Assembly (NCBI GenBank): GCA_035275065.1 | Contig: DATENM010000002.1 | Coordinates: 124,001-188,000, forward strand | Reading direction: 5' to 3' | DNA from: Blastocatellia bacterium | Lineage (GTDB): Bacteria; Acidobacteriota; Blastocatellia; UBA7656 | Length of the DNA stretch: 64,000 nucleotides | Shown here: positions 46,701 through 54,798 of the stretch, one piece after another | How positions within the stretch are numbered: position 1 is the stretch's first letter | How the letters are laid out: each line of letters begins with the position of its first letter | Position numbers and translations under genes: made by a program | The notes under the pieces: model-generated | The model's database searches: none | What the model saw: only the letters and a program-made list of their open reading frames with translations | What the model was told of the DNA's origin: nothing

Positions 46701-47333
46701 GCCGGCGGCTGGCAGCTCAACGGCACCTACCTGCTGGCGCAGGGCCAGCGCTTCACGCCGTTCTCGGCCTGGGGGCCGTCGTTCCTGGGCACGGGCTACA
46801 CCGATGTCACCTGGGACTCGACCTTCATCGGCAGTGTCGAGACCAACCGCCCGTTCTACGGCAACCCGAAGGCGCCGCGCGAGACGGTCGGCATCAGCCA
46901 GGTTGACGCCAAGATCGTCTTCGGTGCTCCGATTGCCGATCCGAAGGGCTTCTATGACTTCGCACAGATCAACCTCGGCAAGGTCGTTGCCGTGACCAAG
47001 GATCAGGTGCGCTACATCGTCAACGGGCCGGGTGCCGCACAGCTGTTCAACACCCCGTACGGCACCGTCGGTCGCAACAACGAAGCCGGGCCGATCCTCA
47101 ACAACATCAACCTCGGCATCTACAAAAACTTCAAGATCAGGGAGAAGATGACCTTCCGCCTGAGCATGGATGCCTTCAACGCCTTCAACCACCCGAACCC
47201 GTCGGTCGGCCTGATCGCCGGCGGCGCGGTGCCCGGCACCATCGTCGAGAATGCCGGCATCAACTTCAACCTCTACGGCGAAAGCGAGTACGCGCGGCGT
47301 GCGATCCAGATCGGCGCGAAGTTCATCTTCTAG
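43701..47333 (+). CDS. TonB-dependent receptor, Oar-like, 1,210 residues
   Basis: A signal peptide (residues about 8-34, ending VAMAQA) precedes a CarboxypepD_reg domain (about 36-115, GSLRGVVTDSTGAVIPDADV), a plug domain (about 130-260, including FSVNGNRARSNNFTIDGGDNND) and a very large barrel ending in GAKFIF. It is the class called Oar-like or SusC-like in Acidobacteriota and Myxococcota, proposed to handle oligosaccharides or peptides. ATG 43701 follows AGGAGG at optimal spacing. The gene is monocistronic, ended by a strong terminator. No SusD-like partner is in the window. Confidence 0.93.
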   Translation: MRRLRRTKKLASAAIFLTAFALLFPITVPVAMAQATTGSLRGVVTDSTGAVIPDADVTATEAATGSDTKTKSNSDGLYNFPRLKPGVYTLVVQKQGYKKQEFQQVTISLGQDTSIDAALQAGQLTETVTVTASGEELIQKEQVQVSSTFEARKVAELPSNIAGAGIDTLALLSPGVIPGVGNVNGNGTTFSVNGNRARSNNFTIDGGDNNDLSLGGPNYFVDNQDIVAEFQVITNNFSAEYGRNQGAVVNIVTKSGTNAFHGTAFEYHRNRNFLDTLDNIEKRSGRSGPPPRIYNVFGGTIGGPIIKDRLFFFGSFQEIKDRISAFTQGANPTIAPEDLPKLETLPGYSSNPALQALRNLSAFAVPNAGGGTVTFRKDKPTNEFVTINGVPFHVLYPERTFPQQLNAPEFSARGDWRINNNNSVWYRQLYQKADNVNVNTSTASAGNMSNLPTNSKISSASWTSQISNTAVNEFKFIYNRLSVIFGGGCEGKFATCIPDPVTNLGQTLPNIAFTGIRSSVTNTSLQTIGPATNLPQGRVVTVYQFQDNFSKTLGRHQLKMGADIRKLTNSVPFLPNVNGAFTFNAIGSTTAAQGLIQNRPQRAIVAAGQVTIDYGETDQFYYLQDDWRIKDNLTLNLGMRYEYTGQPINTLNKLSVARESDPAQALWKQSLPLEARTEPQLPADKNNFAPRLGFAWRPRFGSGGLGKMLFGEQDKTVISGGYSIAYDPVFYNIMLNISTSSPMVFNSTTLNAGTGTVAFPLPGLNGQSVQDFATASGIVARNTYNPKFFNETLVTPNFHSPYSEQWSLRIQREIARNNVVEVRYVGTHGVSLFATHNGNPRIDRLKNGFTVGGVTFPGFPNLVPAGLTPQVAGQGGCVDDPATPAGILNEANTCVGRVLPQALLRIRDNTAQSIYHALQTRYDARIANQLNFGLAYTWSKALDNASEVFAFNDAIGSENPFDTNGNERGYSQFDRRHAFAANFIWDIPLLKNNHSLLGKLAGGWQLNGTYLLAQGQRFTPFSAWGPSFLGTGYTDVTWDSTFIGSVETNRPFYGNPKAPRETVGISQVDAKIVFGAPIADPKGFYDFAQINLGKVVAVTKDQVRYIVNGPGAAQLFNTPYGTVGRNNEAGPILNNINLGIYKNFKIREKMTFRLSMDAFNAFNHPNPSVGLIAGGAVPGTIVENAGINFNLYGESEYARRAIQIGAKFIF

Positions 47334-47354
47334 CCGACCGCGCCTTCGAGGCAT

Positions 47355-47390
47355 AAAAAAGGGAGGGACTCTCGGAGTCCCTCCCTTTTT
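47355..47390. terminator. Strong bidirectional intrinsic terminator
   Basis: A perfect 11-bp stem (GGGAGGGACTC, 47361-47371 with 47375-47385), 3-nt loop, T5 tail and A6 leader. It lies 22 bp after the receptor stop codon. Confidence 0.95.
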
Positions 47391-47405
47391 GTTTCGCTCA
47401 ACGCC

Positions 47406-47465
47406 TGTAGCGCAATGCGGTTAGATTGCGCTGCGACTCGCGCAATCTAACCGCATTGCGCTACA
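47406..47465. repeat. 26-bp-arm palindrome, TGTAGCGCAAT family
   Basis: Perfect arms 47406-47431 and 47440-47465 beginning TGTAGCGCAAT, with an 8-nt loop. It is a sister of 18491-18548, differing by the inner word (GCGG in place of CT before TTAGATTGCGC). Confidence 0.85.
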
Positions 47466-47489
47466 CGGCAAACGCAATCGAAAGGCGCT

Positions 47490-49634
47490 CTAATTCACGA
47501 CCACAAAGTCCATGCTGCGGGTGACGGTCTGCGCCTTCTTATCGGCGAGCTGGTCGGTGACCACAATGGTCATCGTGTAGCGCCCCGGCTTGACACCCGA
47601 TAATCCCAACTGCCCCCACTTAACCAGCGCCGCATCTTTGCCCGCGGGCGTCACCGCTTCTTCGGGCTGTTTGAAGAGCGTCTGGCCGTTCTGGCTGATC
47701 GTCATCTGCGTCTGCACCTGCGGCTTGCCGTCTTTTAATTTGGCGTTGTAGATAATCACCGCGTAGCGCAGGTCTTGCTTGCGCGACATCTGGCGGTTGG
47801 CGGTGATCGGCGTCGGCGCTTCGGCCTTGGTCTCGCCGACGGGCACCGAGGCAAGCAGCAGGCTGCTGGCGGTCAGCCGACCTTTGGAGAGGTCCGGGAC
47901 TTCGAGGTAGCGCGACAGCGTGCCGATGCTTTCGGTCTTGTTGTCGCGCACCGCGATGCGAATCTGATAGGCACCCGGCGGCAACGTCGTCTGCGCCGCA
48001 TAGGGCAGCCCATCTTTGGTCACCCGGCCATAGTCGGCGGGCGTCAGGTCGGGCCGCAATGTCTCGCTGAAGCCGCCGCGCAATTTCCCGAACTGGTCAA
48101 AGACAAATCCGGCGACGTCAAGGTCGGCCTGTTGCTTGTCGCCTACCTGCTCGAAGCGCAGCTTCTTCGGATCGATGACCAGGTGGATATCGATGCCGCC
48201 CTGATTCTGCCCCACCGGCTTGTACAGCACCATCGCGTCGAGGCTGACATCGCGGCGCGCCAGCGGCGACTTGATGGCCGCCAGCATCTGTTCCTGCTTG
48301 GTCGTCGGCGCCGCAACGGGCGCATCGGCGCGCGCCAGATAACCGCGCCGGCTGTAGATCTTCAAGCCGTCGCCTTTGGCCTTCACCTCGATCTTGCGAA
48401 AGTCGCCGTTGAATTTGCCGTCTGTCGGCGTGTAGGCCAACAGGTAATAGCCCTCGCTGGTCTGAATGATCTTGCGCAGGCCGTCGTCAAAATCATTCTT
48501 TCCCAGAACCGCAATGCCGCCGGTCGTCGAAGCCAGCACACGCAATCCCATATGTGCGTCTAACTGGTCAAAGGGATTCTTATAGCCGAACTGCGAGTCA
48601 TCAGGGACGCGGCCAAAGCCGCTGCTGTTCCGGTTGCTCGAACCCGCGATGGGGTCAGACACCGTGCTGCTGCCGCCCATGGCGCTGCGTGCCGGCGTGT
48701 CTTCAAAGCCGGCGACGCCGCTGTAGGCTTGCAGGCCGCGAATGTCCATGGTGTTGATGGCGACGCCGGCCCGCGTCGCTTTGTCCGTAAGCACGTTAAG
48801 GAAGCCGGCCACTGCGCCGGCCTCGGTGCCCGGGTTGGTGCTGAAGATGGGCAGGCCGCCGGAGATTAACACCAGCGACTTGCGTCCCGGCAACTGCTTC
48901 ATGCTGTCGATGACGAAGCCCGCCGTGCTGAGACTCATGTAGGAGCGCAGCATGCGGTTGGTGTCGTCGAGCGGGCTATCGGTGTCGGGAATGTCATCGC
49001 CCTGGTCGGTGGGCTGGGTGCTCATGTCTGTGCCGGCCGGCTGCGGGTTGAGTTTCGGCGTCTCCGGGTTATGAAATGCGCTGAGCGGGTGCGTCGAAGG
49101 CGTCAGCGTGGCGATGGCGCGGCGCAGCAATTCTTTGTCGGTGGTGAACTGCTGGAGCAAGCCTTTGCCGCCGACCGTGCGCACGATGGCCACCAGATCG
49201 GTCGGCTGCATCTGATTGTCTACGAAATTCGTCAGCATCTGCCGCAGGTAGGTCAGGTCTTCGTAACGGGTCGTCAAGTCGTCAACGACGAAGGCAAAGA
49301 TGCGCCGCACATCGCGCTCGCTCAGCCCCTGTGGCGCGGTGTCGCCCGGTTTCGGCGCCTCTGCCCGGGCCGCGTCTTTGGCGGCGCGCGGCTGGGTGGC
49401 GTCAACGAACTCGAAGAAGCTGACGAGCTGCTTCTTGCCGCCCTCGTAGAGCTCGAAGTCGTCCTTGGTGAGCCCTTTGACGACGCGTCCGGTCTTGTCG
49501 GTGACGACGACATCGATCTGCACCAGCTCGGTGCTGATGCGCACCGGCTGGTCTTCGCCCGCCTTCCGCGTCTGCGGCCATGCCGGGCCAGACAACGCCA
49601 TGAAGAGCAGAGTGATCGCGATTACTTTTCGCAT
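47490..49634 (-). CDS. Secreted VWFA-related acidobacterial protein, copy 1
   Basis: The 714-residue protein has a signal peptide (residues 1-20, cleavage near GPAWPQ), a von Willebrand factor A-like domain opening VRISTELVQIDVVVTDKTGRVVKGLTKDDF, and beta-rich C-terminal modules. The VWA part carries VDDL instead of a classical DxSxS metal site, as is common in the acidobacterial VWFA-related family. The paralogue lies directly upstream on the same strand 31 bp away, so the two are an operon. ATG 49634 follows AGGAGG. Role unknown; adhesion or protein-protein interaction outside the cell is plausible. Confidence 0.88.
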   Translation of the reverse strand: MRKVIAITLLFMALSGPAWPQTRKAGEDQPVRISTELVQIDVVVTDKTGRVVKGLTKDDFELYEGGKKQLVSFFEFVDATQPRAAKDAARAEAPKPGDTAPQGLSERDVRRIFAFVVDDLTTRYEDLTYLRQMLTNFVDNQMQPTDLVAIVRTVGGKGLLQQFTTDKELLRRAIATLTPSTHPLSAFHNPETPKLNPQPAGTDMSTQPTDQGDDIPDTDSPLDDTNRMLRSYMSLSTAGFVIDSMKQLPGRKSLVLISGGLPIFSTNPGTEAGAVAGFLNVLTDKATRAGVAINTMDIRGLQAYSGVAGFEDTPARSAMGGSSTVSDPIAGSSNRNSSGFGRVPDDSQFGYKNPFDQLDAHMGLRVLASTTGGIAVLGKNDFDDGLRKIIQTSEGYYLLAYTPTDGKFNGDFRKIEVKAKGDGLKIYSRRGYLARADAPVAAPTTKQEQMLAAIKSPLARRDVSLDAMVLYKPVGQNQGGIDIHLVIDPKKLRFEQVGDKQQADLDVAGFVFDQFGKLRGGFSETLRPDLTPADYGRVTKDGLPYAAQTTLPPGAYQIRIAVRDNKTESIGTLSRYLEVPDLSKGRLTASSLLLASVPVGETKAEAPTPITANRQMSRKQDLRYAVIIYNAKLKDGKPQVQTQMTISQNGQTLFKQPEEAVTPAGKDAALVKWGQLGLSGVKPGRYTMTIVVTDQLADKKAQTVTRSMDFVVVN

Positions 49635-49665
49635 AGGTGCCTCCTGATTTTGACGGTATGGTCGT

Positions 49666-51756
49666 CTAGTCTATCACGACGAAGTCCATGCTACGAATGA
49701 CCGGCACTGCCTTTTTGTCGGCAAGCTGATCCGTGATTCGCAGCGTCATGGTGTAGCGACCGGGTTTGACCCTGGACATCCCCAGTTGGCCGAGCTTAAT
49801 CAACTGCGTGGGGTTGTTGCCCGCCGCCACCTCCTGTTCCGGCTCTCTGTATACCGGCTGGCCGTTCTGGCTGATGACGAGCTGCGTCCGCACCTGCGGA
49901 TGGCCGCCCCTGAGCTTCGGGTTATAGATGACCACGGCATAGCGCAAGTCTTGCCGGCGCGACACACGCCGGCTTGCGGTCAGCAGCGTCGGGGTTCCTT
50001 TGACCTCTCCCGGCGACGCCGCGCTCAGCAACAGGCTGCTTGCGGTGAATCCCGCCCGCAGCAGGTTGGGAATCTCCAGGTAGCGCGAAACGCTGCCGAC
50101 GGTCGCCGCTTTGTTATCGCGGACGGCGAGCCGAATCTGATAGACGCCTGCCGGCAGCGTCGTCGTCGTCGAATACGGCAGCCCGCCTTCTTCCGCCGCC
50201 TGCGCAAGCTGCTCGGCTGTCAGGCTCGCGGTGATCGTCTGGCTGAAGCCGCCGCGCAATCGTCCCAGCTCGTCGTAGACGAAGCCGACGACGTCATAGT
50301 TGGCTTGCTCTCTGCCGTTCACCTCCTCGAAGGTGAGCTTCTTCGGATCGATCATCAGGTTGATGTCTATCGCGCCTTTGTTGGGCGTCGCCGCTTTGTA
50401 GGTGACGGTCGCTTCAAGGTCGAGGTCGTGGCGCGCGACCGGCGCTTTGATGGCGGCAAGCACCTGCTCCTGCTTGGTGGCGGGCGCGGCAGCGGCGCGC
50501 TCCTCGCGCGCAAAGTAACCGCGCCGGCTGTAGACTCTCAGGTCTTTGTTCTTGACCCGGACTTCGATCTTGCGGAAGTCGCCTTTAAAGCTGGGATCAA
50601 GCGGCGTGTAGGCGAGCAGATAATAGGCCTCGCTGGCGCCGATGATCTGCGCCAATCCTTCGTCAAAGTTATTCTTGTTGAGTATGGCAAGGCCGCCGGT
50701 GTCCGCCGCCAATGTCCTCAACCCTTGCTGCGCCTCAATCACATCGAAAGGGGTTTTGTAGCCGAACTGCGCATCGTCGGGCAGCCGCCCGAAAGCCCGT
50801 GGGCTGCTGGTTCCTAGTGCGCTGACGCCGGCAGTGTCGGCAAAGTCGGCCACACCGCTATGGGCTTTCATGCCGCGGATGTCGAAGGTGTTGATGGCGA
50901 CGCCGGCGCGCGCCGCCTTATCGGTCAGCGAACTCAAAAAGTTCGAGATGTTGGCGGCGGAATTGCCCTGATTCGGGCTCAAGATCGGCAGGCCGCTCGA
51001 AACCAGGATCATCGATTTGCGGCCCGGCAACTGCCTTAGGCTATCGATGACATAGCTCGCCGTCCCCAGGCTCATATAGGCCCGCAACATGCTGTTGGTG
51101 TCCGACTGCGCGCCGCTAATGTCGCCGCCCGTGTCGCCGCCGCCCGTTGGCTGCGGCATGTCGCCGAGCGTTCTGGAATCGGGCGCTTCAAACGCGCTCA
51201 AGGCGTGCGGGGATGGGCCGAGCGCGGCGATGGCGCGGCGCAGCAATTCTTTGTCGGTGGTGAACTGCTGGAGCAAGCCTTTGCCGCCGACCGTGCGCAC
51301 GATGGCCACTAGATCGGTCGGCTGCATCTGATTGTCTACGAAATTCGTCAGCATCTGCCGCACGAAGGTCATGTCAGTCGCGCGTATCTCCAGGTCATCG
51401 ATGATAAAGGCGAAGATGCGCCGGATGTCGGCTTCGCCAGGCCCTTGCGCGGACGGCGGATGATCGGGGAGGTGTTCATGAGCGGTGGCCGCCTTCTGGC
51501 CCGGTCGCTCGCCTTTGACGGCGTCAACCAGCTCGAAGAAGCTGACGAGCTGCTTCTTGCCGTTCTCGTAAAGCTCGAAGTCGTCCTTGGTGAGCCCTTT
51601 GACGACGCGCCCCGTCTTGTCGGTGACGACGACATCGATCTGCACCAGCTCGGTGCTGATGCGCACCGGCTGATCTTCGCCCGCCTTCTGCGTCTGCGGC
51701 CATACAGAGCCGCATAACGCCATGAGAAGCAGGCCAATCATGATGAGCCTTCGCAT
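49666..51756 (-). CDS. Secreted VWFA-related acidobacterial protein, copy 2
   Basis: The 696-residue protein starts at ATG 51756 with GGAGG five bases upstream; an earlier TTG (51768) is less likely. It has a signal peptide (MRRLIMIGLLLMALCGSVWP), the same VWFA-type domain and the same C-terminal modules as copy 1, ending IRSMDFVVID. Protein similarity is moderate overall, but two segments are almost identical at the DNA level, which indicates recent gene conversion. It is the first gene of the pair. Confidence 0.88.
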   Translation of the reverse strand: MRRLIMIGLLLMALCGSVWPQTQKAGEDQPVRISTELVQIDVVVTDKTGRVVKGLTKDDFELYENGKKQLVSFFELVDAVKGERPGQKAATAHEHLPDHPPSAQGPGEADIRRIFAFIIDDLEIRATDMTFVRQMLTNFVDNQMQPTDLVAIVRTVGGKGLLQQFTTDKELLRRAIAALGPSPHALSAFEAPDSRTLGDMPQPTGGGDTGGDISGAQSDTNSMLRAYMSLGTASYVIDSLRQLPGRKSMILVSSGLPILSPNQGNSAANISNFLSSLTDKAARAGVAINTFDIRGMKAHSGVADFADTAGVSALGTSSPRAFGRLPDDAQFGYKTPFDVIEAQQGLRTLAADTGGLAILNKNNFDEGLAQIIGASEAYYLLAYTPLDPSFKGDFRKIEVRVKNKDLRVYSRRGYFAREERAAAAPATKQEQVLAAIKAPVARHDLDLEATVTYKAATPNKGAIDINLMIDPKKLTFEEVNGREQANYDVVGFVYDELGRLRGGFSQTITASLTAEQLAQAAEEGGLPYSTTTTLPAGVYQIRLAVRDNKAATVGSVSRYLEIPNLLRAGFTASSLLLSAASPGEVKGTPTLLTASRRVSRRQDLRYAVVIYNPKLRGGHPQVRTQLVISQNGQPVYREPEQEVAAGNNPTQLIKLGQLGMSRVKPGRYTMTLRITDQLADKKAVPVIRSMDFVVID

Positions 51757-52290
51757 AGATGCCTCCAAAGGATTGGACAGCGGGCGTGGTAAAAGGAAAC
51801 CGCATTATATCACCAGCCTCGCCGGCCGGGAGAACAAATCAGAAGGGTGACGAGCGTTTTATCCGGCGCGCCGACAAACCCATTCGTTGAATGCGGCCCG
51901 GCGGCTTTCTTCCAATTTTTCGTAAAAACTTCCAGAATCTTGGATATTTCTCGCGGCGATCAGCCGGCCGATTTTGACCAAAAGCTTGCCCGGCTAGGGT
52001 TTGCCCGCCGGCTCGCGTCGCGGTATCGCGATTGCTATGTGTAAAGCCGCACATCCTTAGAATCTCTACCATTCTGTTCTGAACTTTGAGGCGAGGTCGT
52101 TACCCGGGCACGGTGGCGGCCTCCAATTTTTTCTTCGGGATTCGGCGAGCCGGCGCATGGTCAAGGTTCCACTTCATTCGCGCTATCATTTCGCATAGAA
52201 TATCTCGCTGTCGGTTCACCACGCTTATCAGATGGCACCCGGCTCTCGACTGCCGCGCGCGATCTGAGCGTTGAGTTTCGGAGGACGGTG
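51757..52290. other. 534-bp divergent intergenic region with repeat copy A
   Basis: Between the VWFA pair and the TPR gene. Most of it is the 222-bp repeat copy A (51909-52131). Its right end reads on the minus strand as KKKLEAATVPG-stop, similar to the last residues of the integrase encoded at 53563. No complete gene is present. Confidence 0.6.
51909..52131. repeat. Direct repeat copy A, possible attachment-site remnant
   Basis: This segment matches 53373-53594 with a constant offset of 1,464 bp up to a 1-bp indel near 52087. The outer blocks (51909-51945 and 52021-52131) are well conserved; 39 bases at 52048-52086 are identical to 53512-53550. The middle has diverged. The two copies flank the TPR gene. 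Confidence 0.75.
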
Positions 52291-53316
52291 ATGACATTAC
52301 AAACAACGCTGTTTCGCAGTTGCGCCCTGGCTTTGGCCCTTGTCGGGCTGGCCGCCGCCGCCGAGGCGCAATCGGACAATGCGCCGAGGCGCTCGGCGAC
52401 CGTAGACAGCACGGGGATCGGAAGCATCTCCGGCCATGTGACGCTGCCCTCGGGCCATTCGATCAACAACCGCGTGCGGATTACGCTGACGACGCTGAAC
52501 GATCCCGGCCTGGCGGGCTTCACAGACAATAACGGCAGCTTCACCTTCAGCAACCTGCGGGCGGGCAATTACAGCATTGAAGTCGTCGGTGACGCCAAGC
52601 TCTACGAGCCGACGACCGAGCAGGTCTTCCTGCCGCGCGGCGCGAGCATTACCGTGACCATCGCGCTACGCGAAAAAAGCAGCGCGGCAGAGAAGAACCT
52701 CACCGGCAACGTGGTTTCGACGGCAGAGTCGGACGAAAAAGTGCCGGAGGCTGCGAGGAAGCAATACGAGCAGGCGACTCGCCTGGCCAGCGATGGCAAG
52801 CTCGCCGAGTCGGTCGAAGCGTTCAAGCGGGCGCTGGCCATCTTTCCAAATTATCTGCGAGCGCACAACGACCTGGGAGCGCAATACCTCAAGCTCAAGC
52901 AACTGGACGCGGCGGTCGCCGAGTTCGAGGCGGCGCTCGACATCAATCCGAAGGTGTTCAACCCCAGGCTCAATTTAGGCATCGCCCACCTTGAGCAGAA
53001 TAATCTCTCGGAAGCGCTGGGGCAGTTCACCCAGGCGATTTCGCTCGACAGCTCTTCAGCCGCCGCGCATCTTTATCTCGGCGTCACGCTGGAAAAGACC
53101 GACGAGCTGGAGCGCGCCGAACGCGAGCTGCGCTCGGCGCTGTCGCTCGGCGGCCAGCCTTTCGCGGTGGCGCATTTCCATCTCGCACAGGTGCAGATGA
53201 AGAAGGGCGACAAGGAACAGACGGTCAACGAGCTGACGCTCTTTCTGAAAGAGTCGCCTGATAACGAGCTGGCCGGGCGCGCGCGCCGCATACTGGATGA
53301 GCTGAAACAGCAATAA
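52291..53316 (+). CDS. Secreted carboxypeptidase-regulatory / TPR protein
   Basis: The 341-residue protein has a signal peptide (residues about 5-27, ending AEAQ), a CarboxypepD_reg-like sandwich (about 45-125, GHVTLPSGHSINNRVRITLTT) and six or so TPR helices pairs (about 155-335, ARKQYEQATRLASDGKLAESVEAFKRAL). TPRs suggest a protein-binding role in the envelope. ATG 52291 follows GGAGG; a GTG three bases earlier is also possible. The gene stands alone between the two 222-bp direct repeats, which may mean it lies between two attachment-site copies. Confidence 0.8.
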   Translation: MTLQTTLFRSCALALALVGLAAAAEAQSDNAPRRSATVDSTGIGSISGHVTLPSGHSINNRVRITLTTLNDPGLAGFTDNNGSFTFSNLRAGNYSIEVVGDAKLYEPTTEQVFLPRGASITVTIALREKSSAAEKNLTGNVVSTAESDEKVPEAARKQYEQATRLASDGKLAESVEAFKRALAIFPNYLRAHNDLGAQYLKLKQLDAAVAEFEAALDINPKVFNPRLNLGIAHLEQNNLSEALGQFTQAISLDSSSAAAHLYLGVTLEKTDELERAERELRSALSLGGQPFAVAHFHLAQVQMKKGDKEQTVNELTLFLKESPDNELAGRARRILDELKQQ

Positions 53317-53372
53317 GGATGGCCGGCGAGGCTGCCGTTGTGTCGAGTCCGGCAAGGCGTTCGCCGGCGCAT

Positions 53373-53594
53373 TTCCAATTTTTCGTAAATACTTCCAGAA
53401 TCTCGGAAACGCGCTCACCGTCGCGCGCCGCGCATTATCCCCTAAAAGCTTTTAAGGCTATAACTTGAGACGGCGCATGGGTTACGGTATCGCGATTGCT
53501 ATGTATAAAGTCGCACATCCTTAGAATCTCTACCATTCTGTTCTGAACTTGGGGTGAGGTCGCTATTCGGGCACGATGGCGACCTCCAATTTTT
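53373..53594. repeat. Direct repeat copy B, overlapping the integrase 3' end
   Basis: Second copy of the repeat at 51909-52131. Its right part encodes the last residues of the integrase (KKLEVAIVPE). An integrase gene ending inside a direct repeat is typical of an integrated element, the crossover being within or near the shared block 53512-53550. Confidence 0.75.
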
Positions 53595-54768
53595 TTGCCC
53601 CGCCATCTATTGCACCTGTTGAACGTAGATCAGTGAAGGTAGGCACGGACTGGCCCATTGTGCCGTGAATTGTGCCGTAACCTCCCGGCATCCTATTGGA
53701 GAGGGCTTCAAGCGCATTCCGCTTCGCTTCTATTCTGATGTGGCTGTAGCGATCTAGCATTTTGCGCGAGACGTGCCCGGCGATGGACATGATGGTTTGG
53801 TCGCTGGCTCCCGACTCGGCAAGCTCAGTAATGGCATGGTGTCGGAGGTCGTGGAATCGCAGGCCAGCTAGACCCGCTTTTTCTGTCAGTCTGTGCCAAG
53901 CTCTCTTCCATGTGCGAATCGGACGTGTTGGATCAAACTGATTAATGCACATCCGGTTTCGATCAAAGCGCCCGCTCGTCTTGAGTGCAGCAAAGACGTA
54001 ATGCTCAGGCTCAACGCCTCCGAACAGCTTGGCACGTTTGTGAAGGGCCGAAAGCACGGAAAGCGCCTCCAGGGTCAGCGGAATGACGCGCTCCCCTGCT
54101 GCTGTCTTGCTCTTGTGGATGGTCAAGATGCGCGCGGAGAAGTCAATATCTGCCCACCGCAAGCCCTTGATTTCGCAGCTTCGCATAGTGGTGTTGAGAG
54201 CAAGCATCGCGGCCCAATACGCCGTTTCCCACTCTGGGCGTTGGGAGGCCACTTCGAGCAGCTTCAATTTCTGTTCTGGTGTCAGCGCCCGGCCAATCGA
54301 GCGCGGCTGTTTGAGTGGCTTAATATCATCTGCGACCAGATGCCAACGTTTGGCGCGTTTGAGCATTCGCCGCAAGACACCGACCTCCAAATTGATTATC
54401 CCAGGCCCAACCTTCTGAGACGCGCGCCATTCTCGATAAGCAAGAATGTCCTCGGCGCTAATGCGTGCCACCGGGGAGGCTTGAAAGAACTCTTTCAGCT
54501 TTACCAAAAGTTGTTGTTCATTCACCAGTGTCGCTGGCGCAAGTTCTAGCCGCCGGCCTTCCAGATAGCGTTTCGCCGCTTCGCCAAAGGCGAGCTTGGC
54601 GAAATTCTGCCCGGTCTTGGTGAACTTCCCTTGCTCGATCTCGGATATGCGCTCGTTGGCGCGTCCTCTCGCCGCCCGCTTATCTGAGGTATCGAGACTC
54701 ATCCGGTATCGCTGACCATCAATGGTGACATCCAGCCACCATATTTCATCCCGCTTGTAGAGACGCAT
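53563..54768 (-). CDS. Tyrosine recombinase / integrase
   Basis: The 401-residue site-specific recombinase has an N-terminal arm-binding-like region (1-50), a SAM-like core-binding domain (about 55-155) and a catalytic domain with every key residue: Arg196 (TTMRSCEIKGLRW), Lys221 (HKSKT), His306 and Arg309 (RFHDLRHH), His332 (IAGH) and Tyr341 (LDRYSH). The enzyme should integrate and excise the surrounding element. AGGAGG precedes ATG 54768. Its 3' end lies within repeat copy B. The next gene upstream ends only 30 bp away in the same direction, so they may be co-transcribed. Confidence 0.95.
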   Translation of the reverse strand: MRLYKRDEIWWLDVTIDGQRYRMSLDTSDKRAARGRANERISEIEQGKFTKTGQNFAKLAFGEAAKRYLEGRRLELAPATLVNEQQLLVKLKEFFQASPVARISAEDILAYREWRASQKVGPGIINLEVGVLRRMLKRAKRWHLVADDIKPLKQPRSIGRALTPEQKLKLLEVASQRPEWETAYWAAMLALNTTMRSCEIKGLRWADIDFSARILTIHKSKTAAGERVIPLTLEALSVLSALHKRAKLFGGVEPEHYVFAALKTSGRFDRNRMCINQFDPTRPIRTWKRAWHRLTEKAGLAGLRFHDLRHHAITELAESGASDQTIMSIAGHVSRKMLDRYSHIRIEAKRNALEALSNRMPGGYGTIHGTMGQSVPTFTDLRSTGAIDGGAKKLEVAIVPE

Positions 54769-54798
54769 ACACCACCTCCTGAGTTATTTTTTATGCCG

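Noticed and set aside
49322..51737. Short frames within the VWFA genes on both strands
   Set aside because: All overlap the two long VWFA frames, which have signal peptides and matching domain layout.
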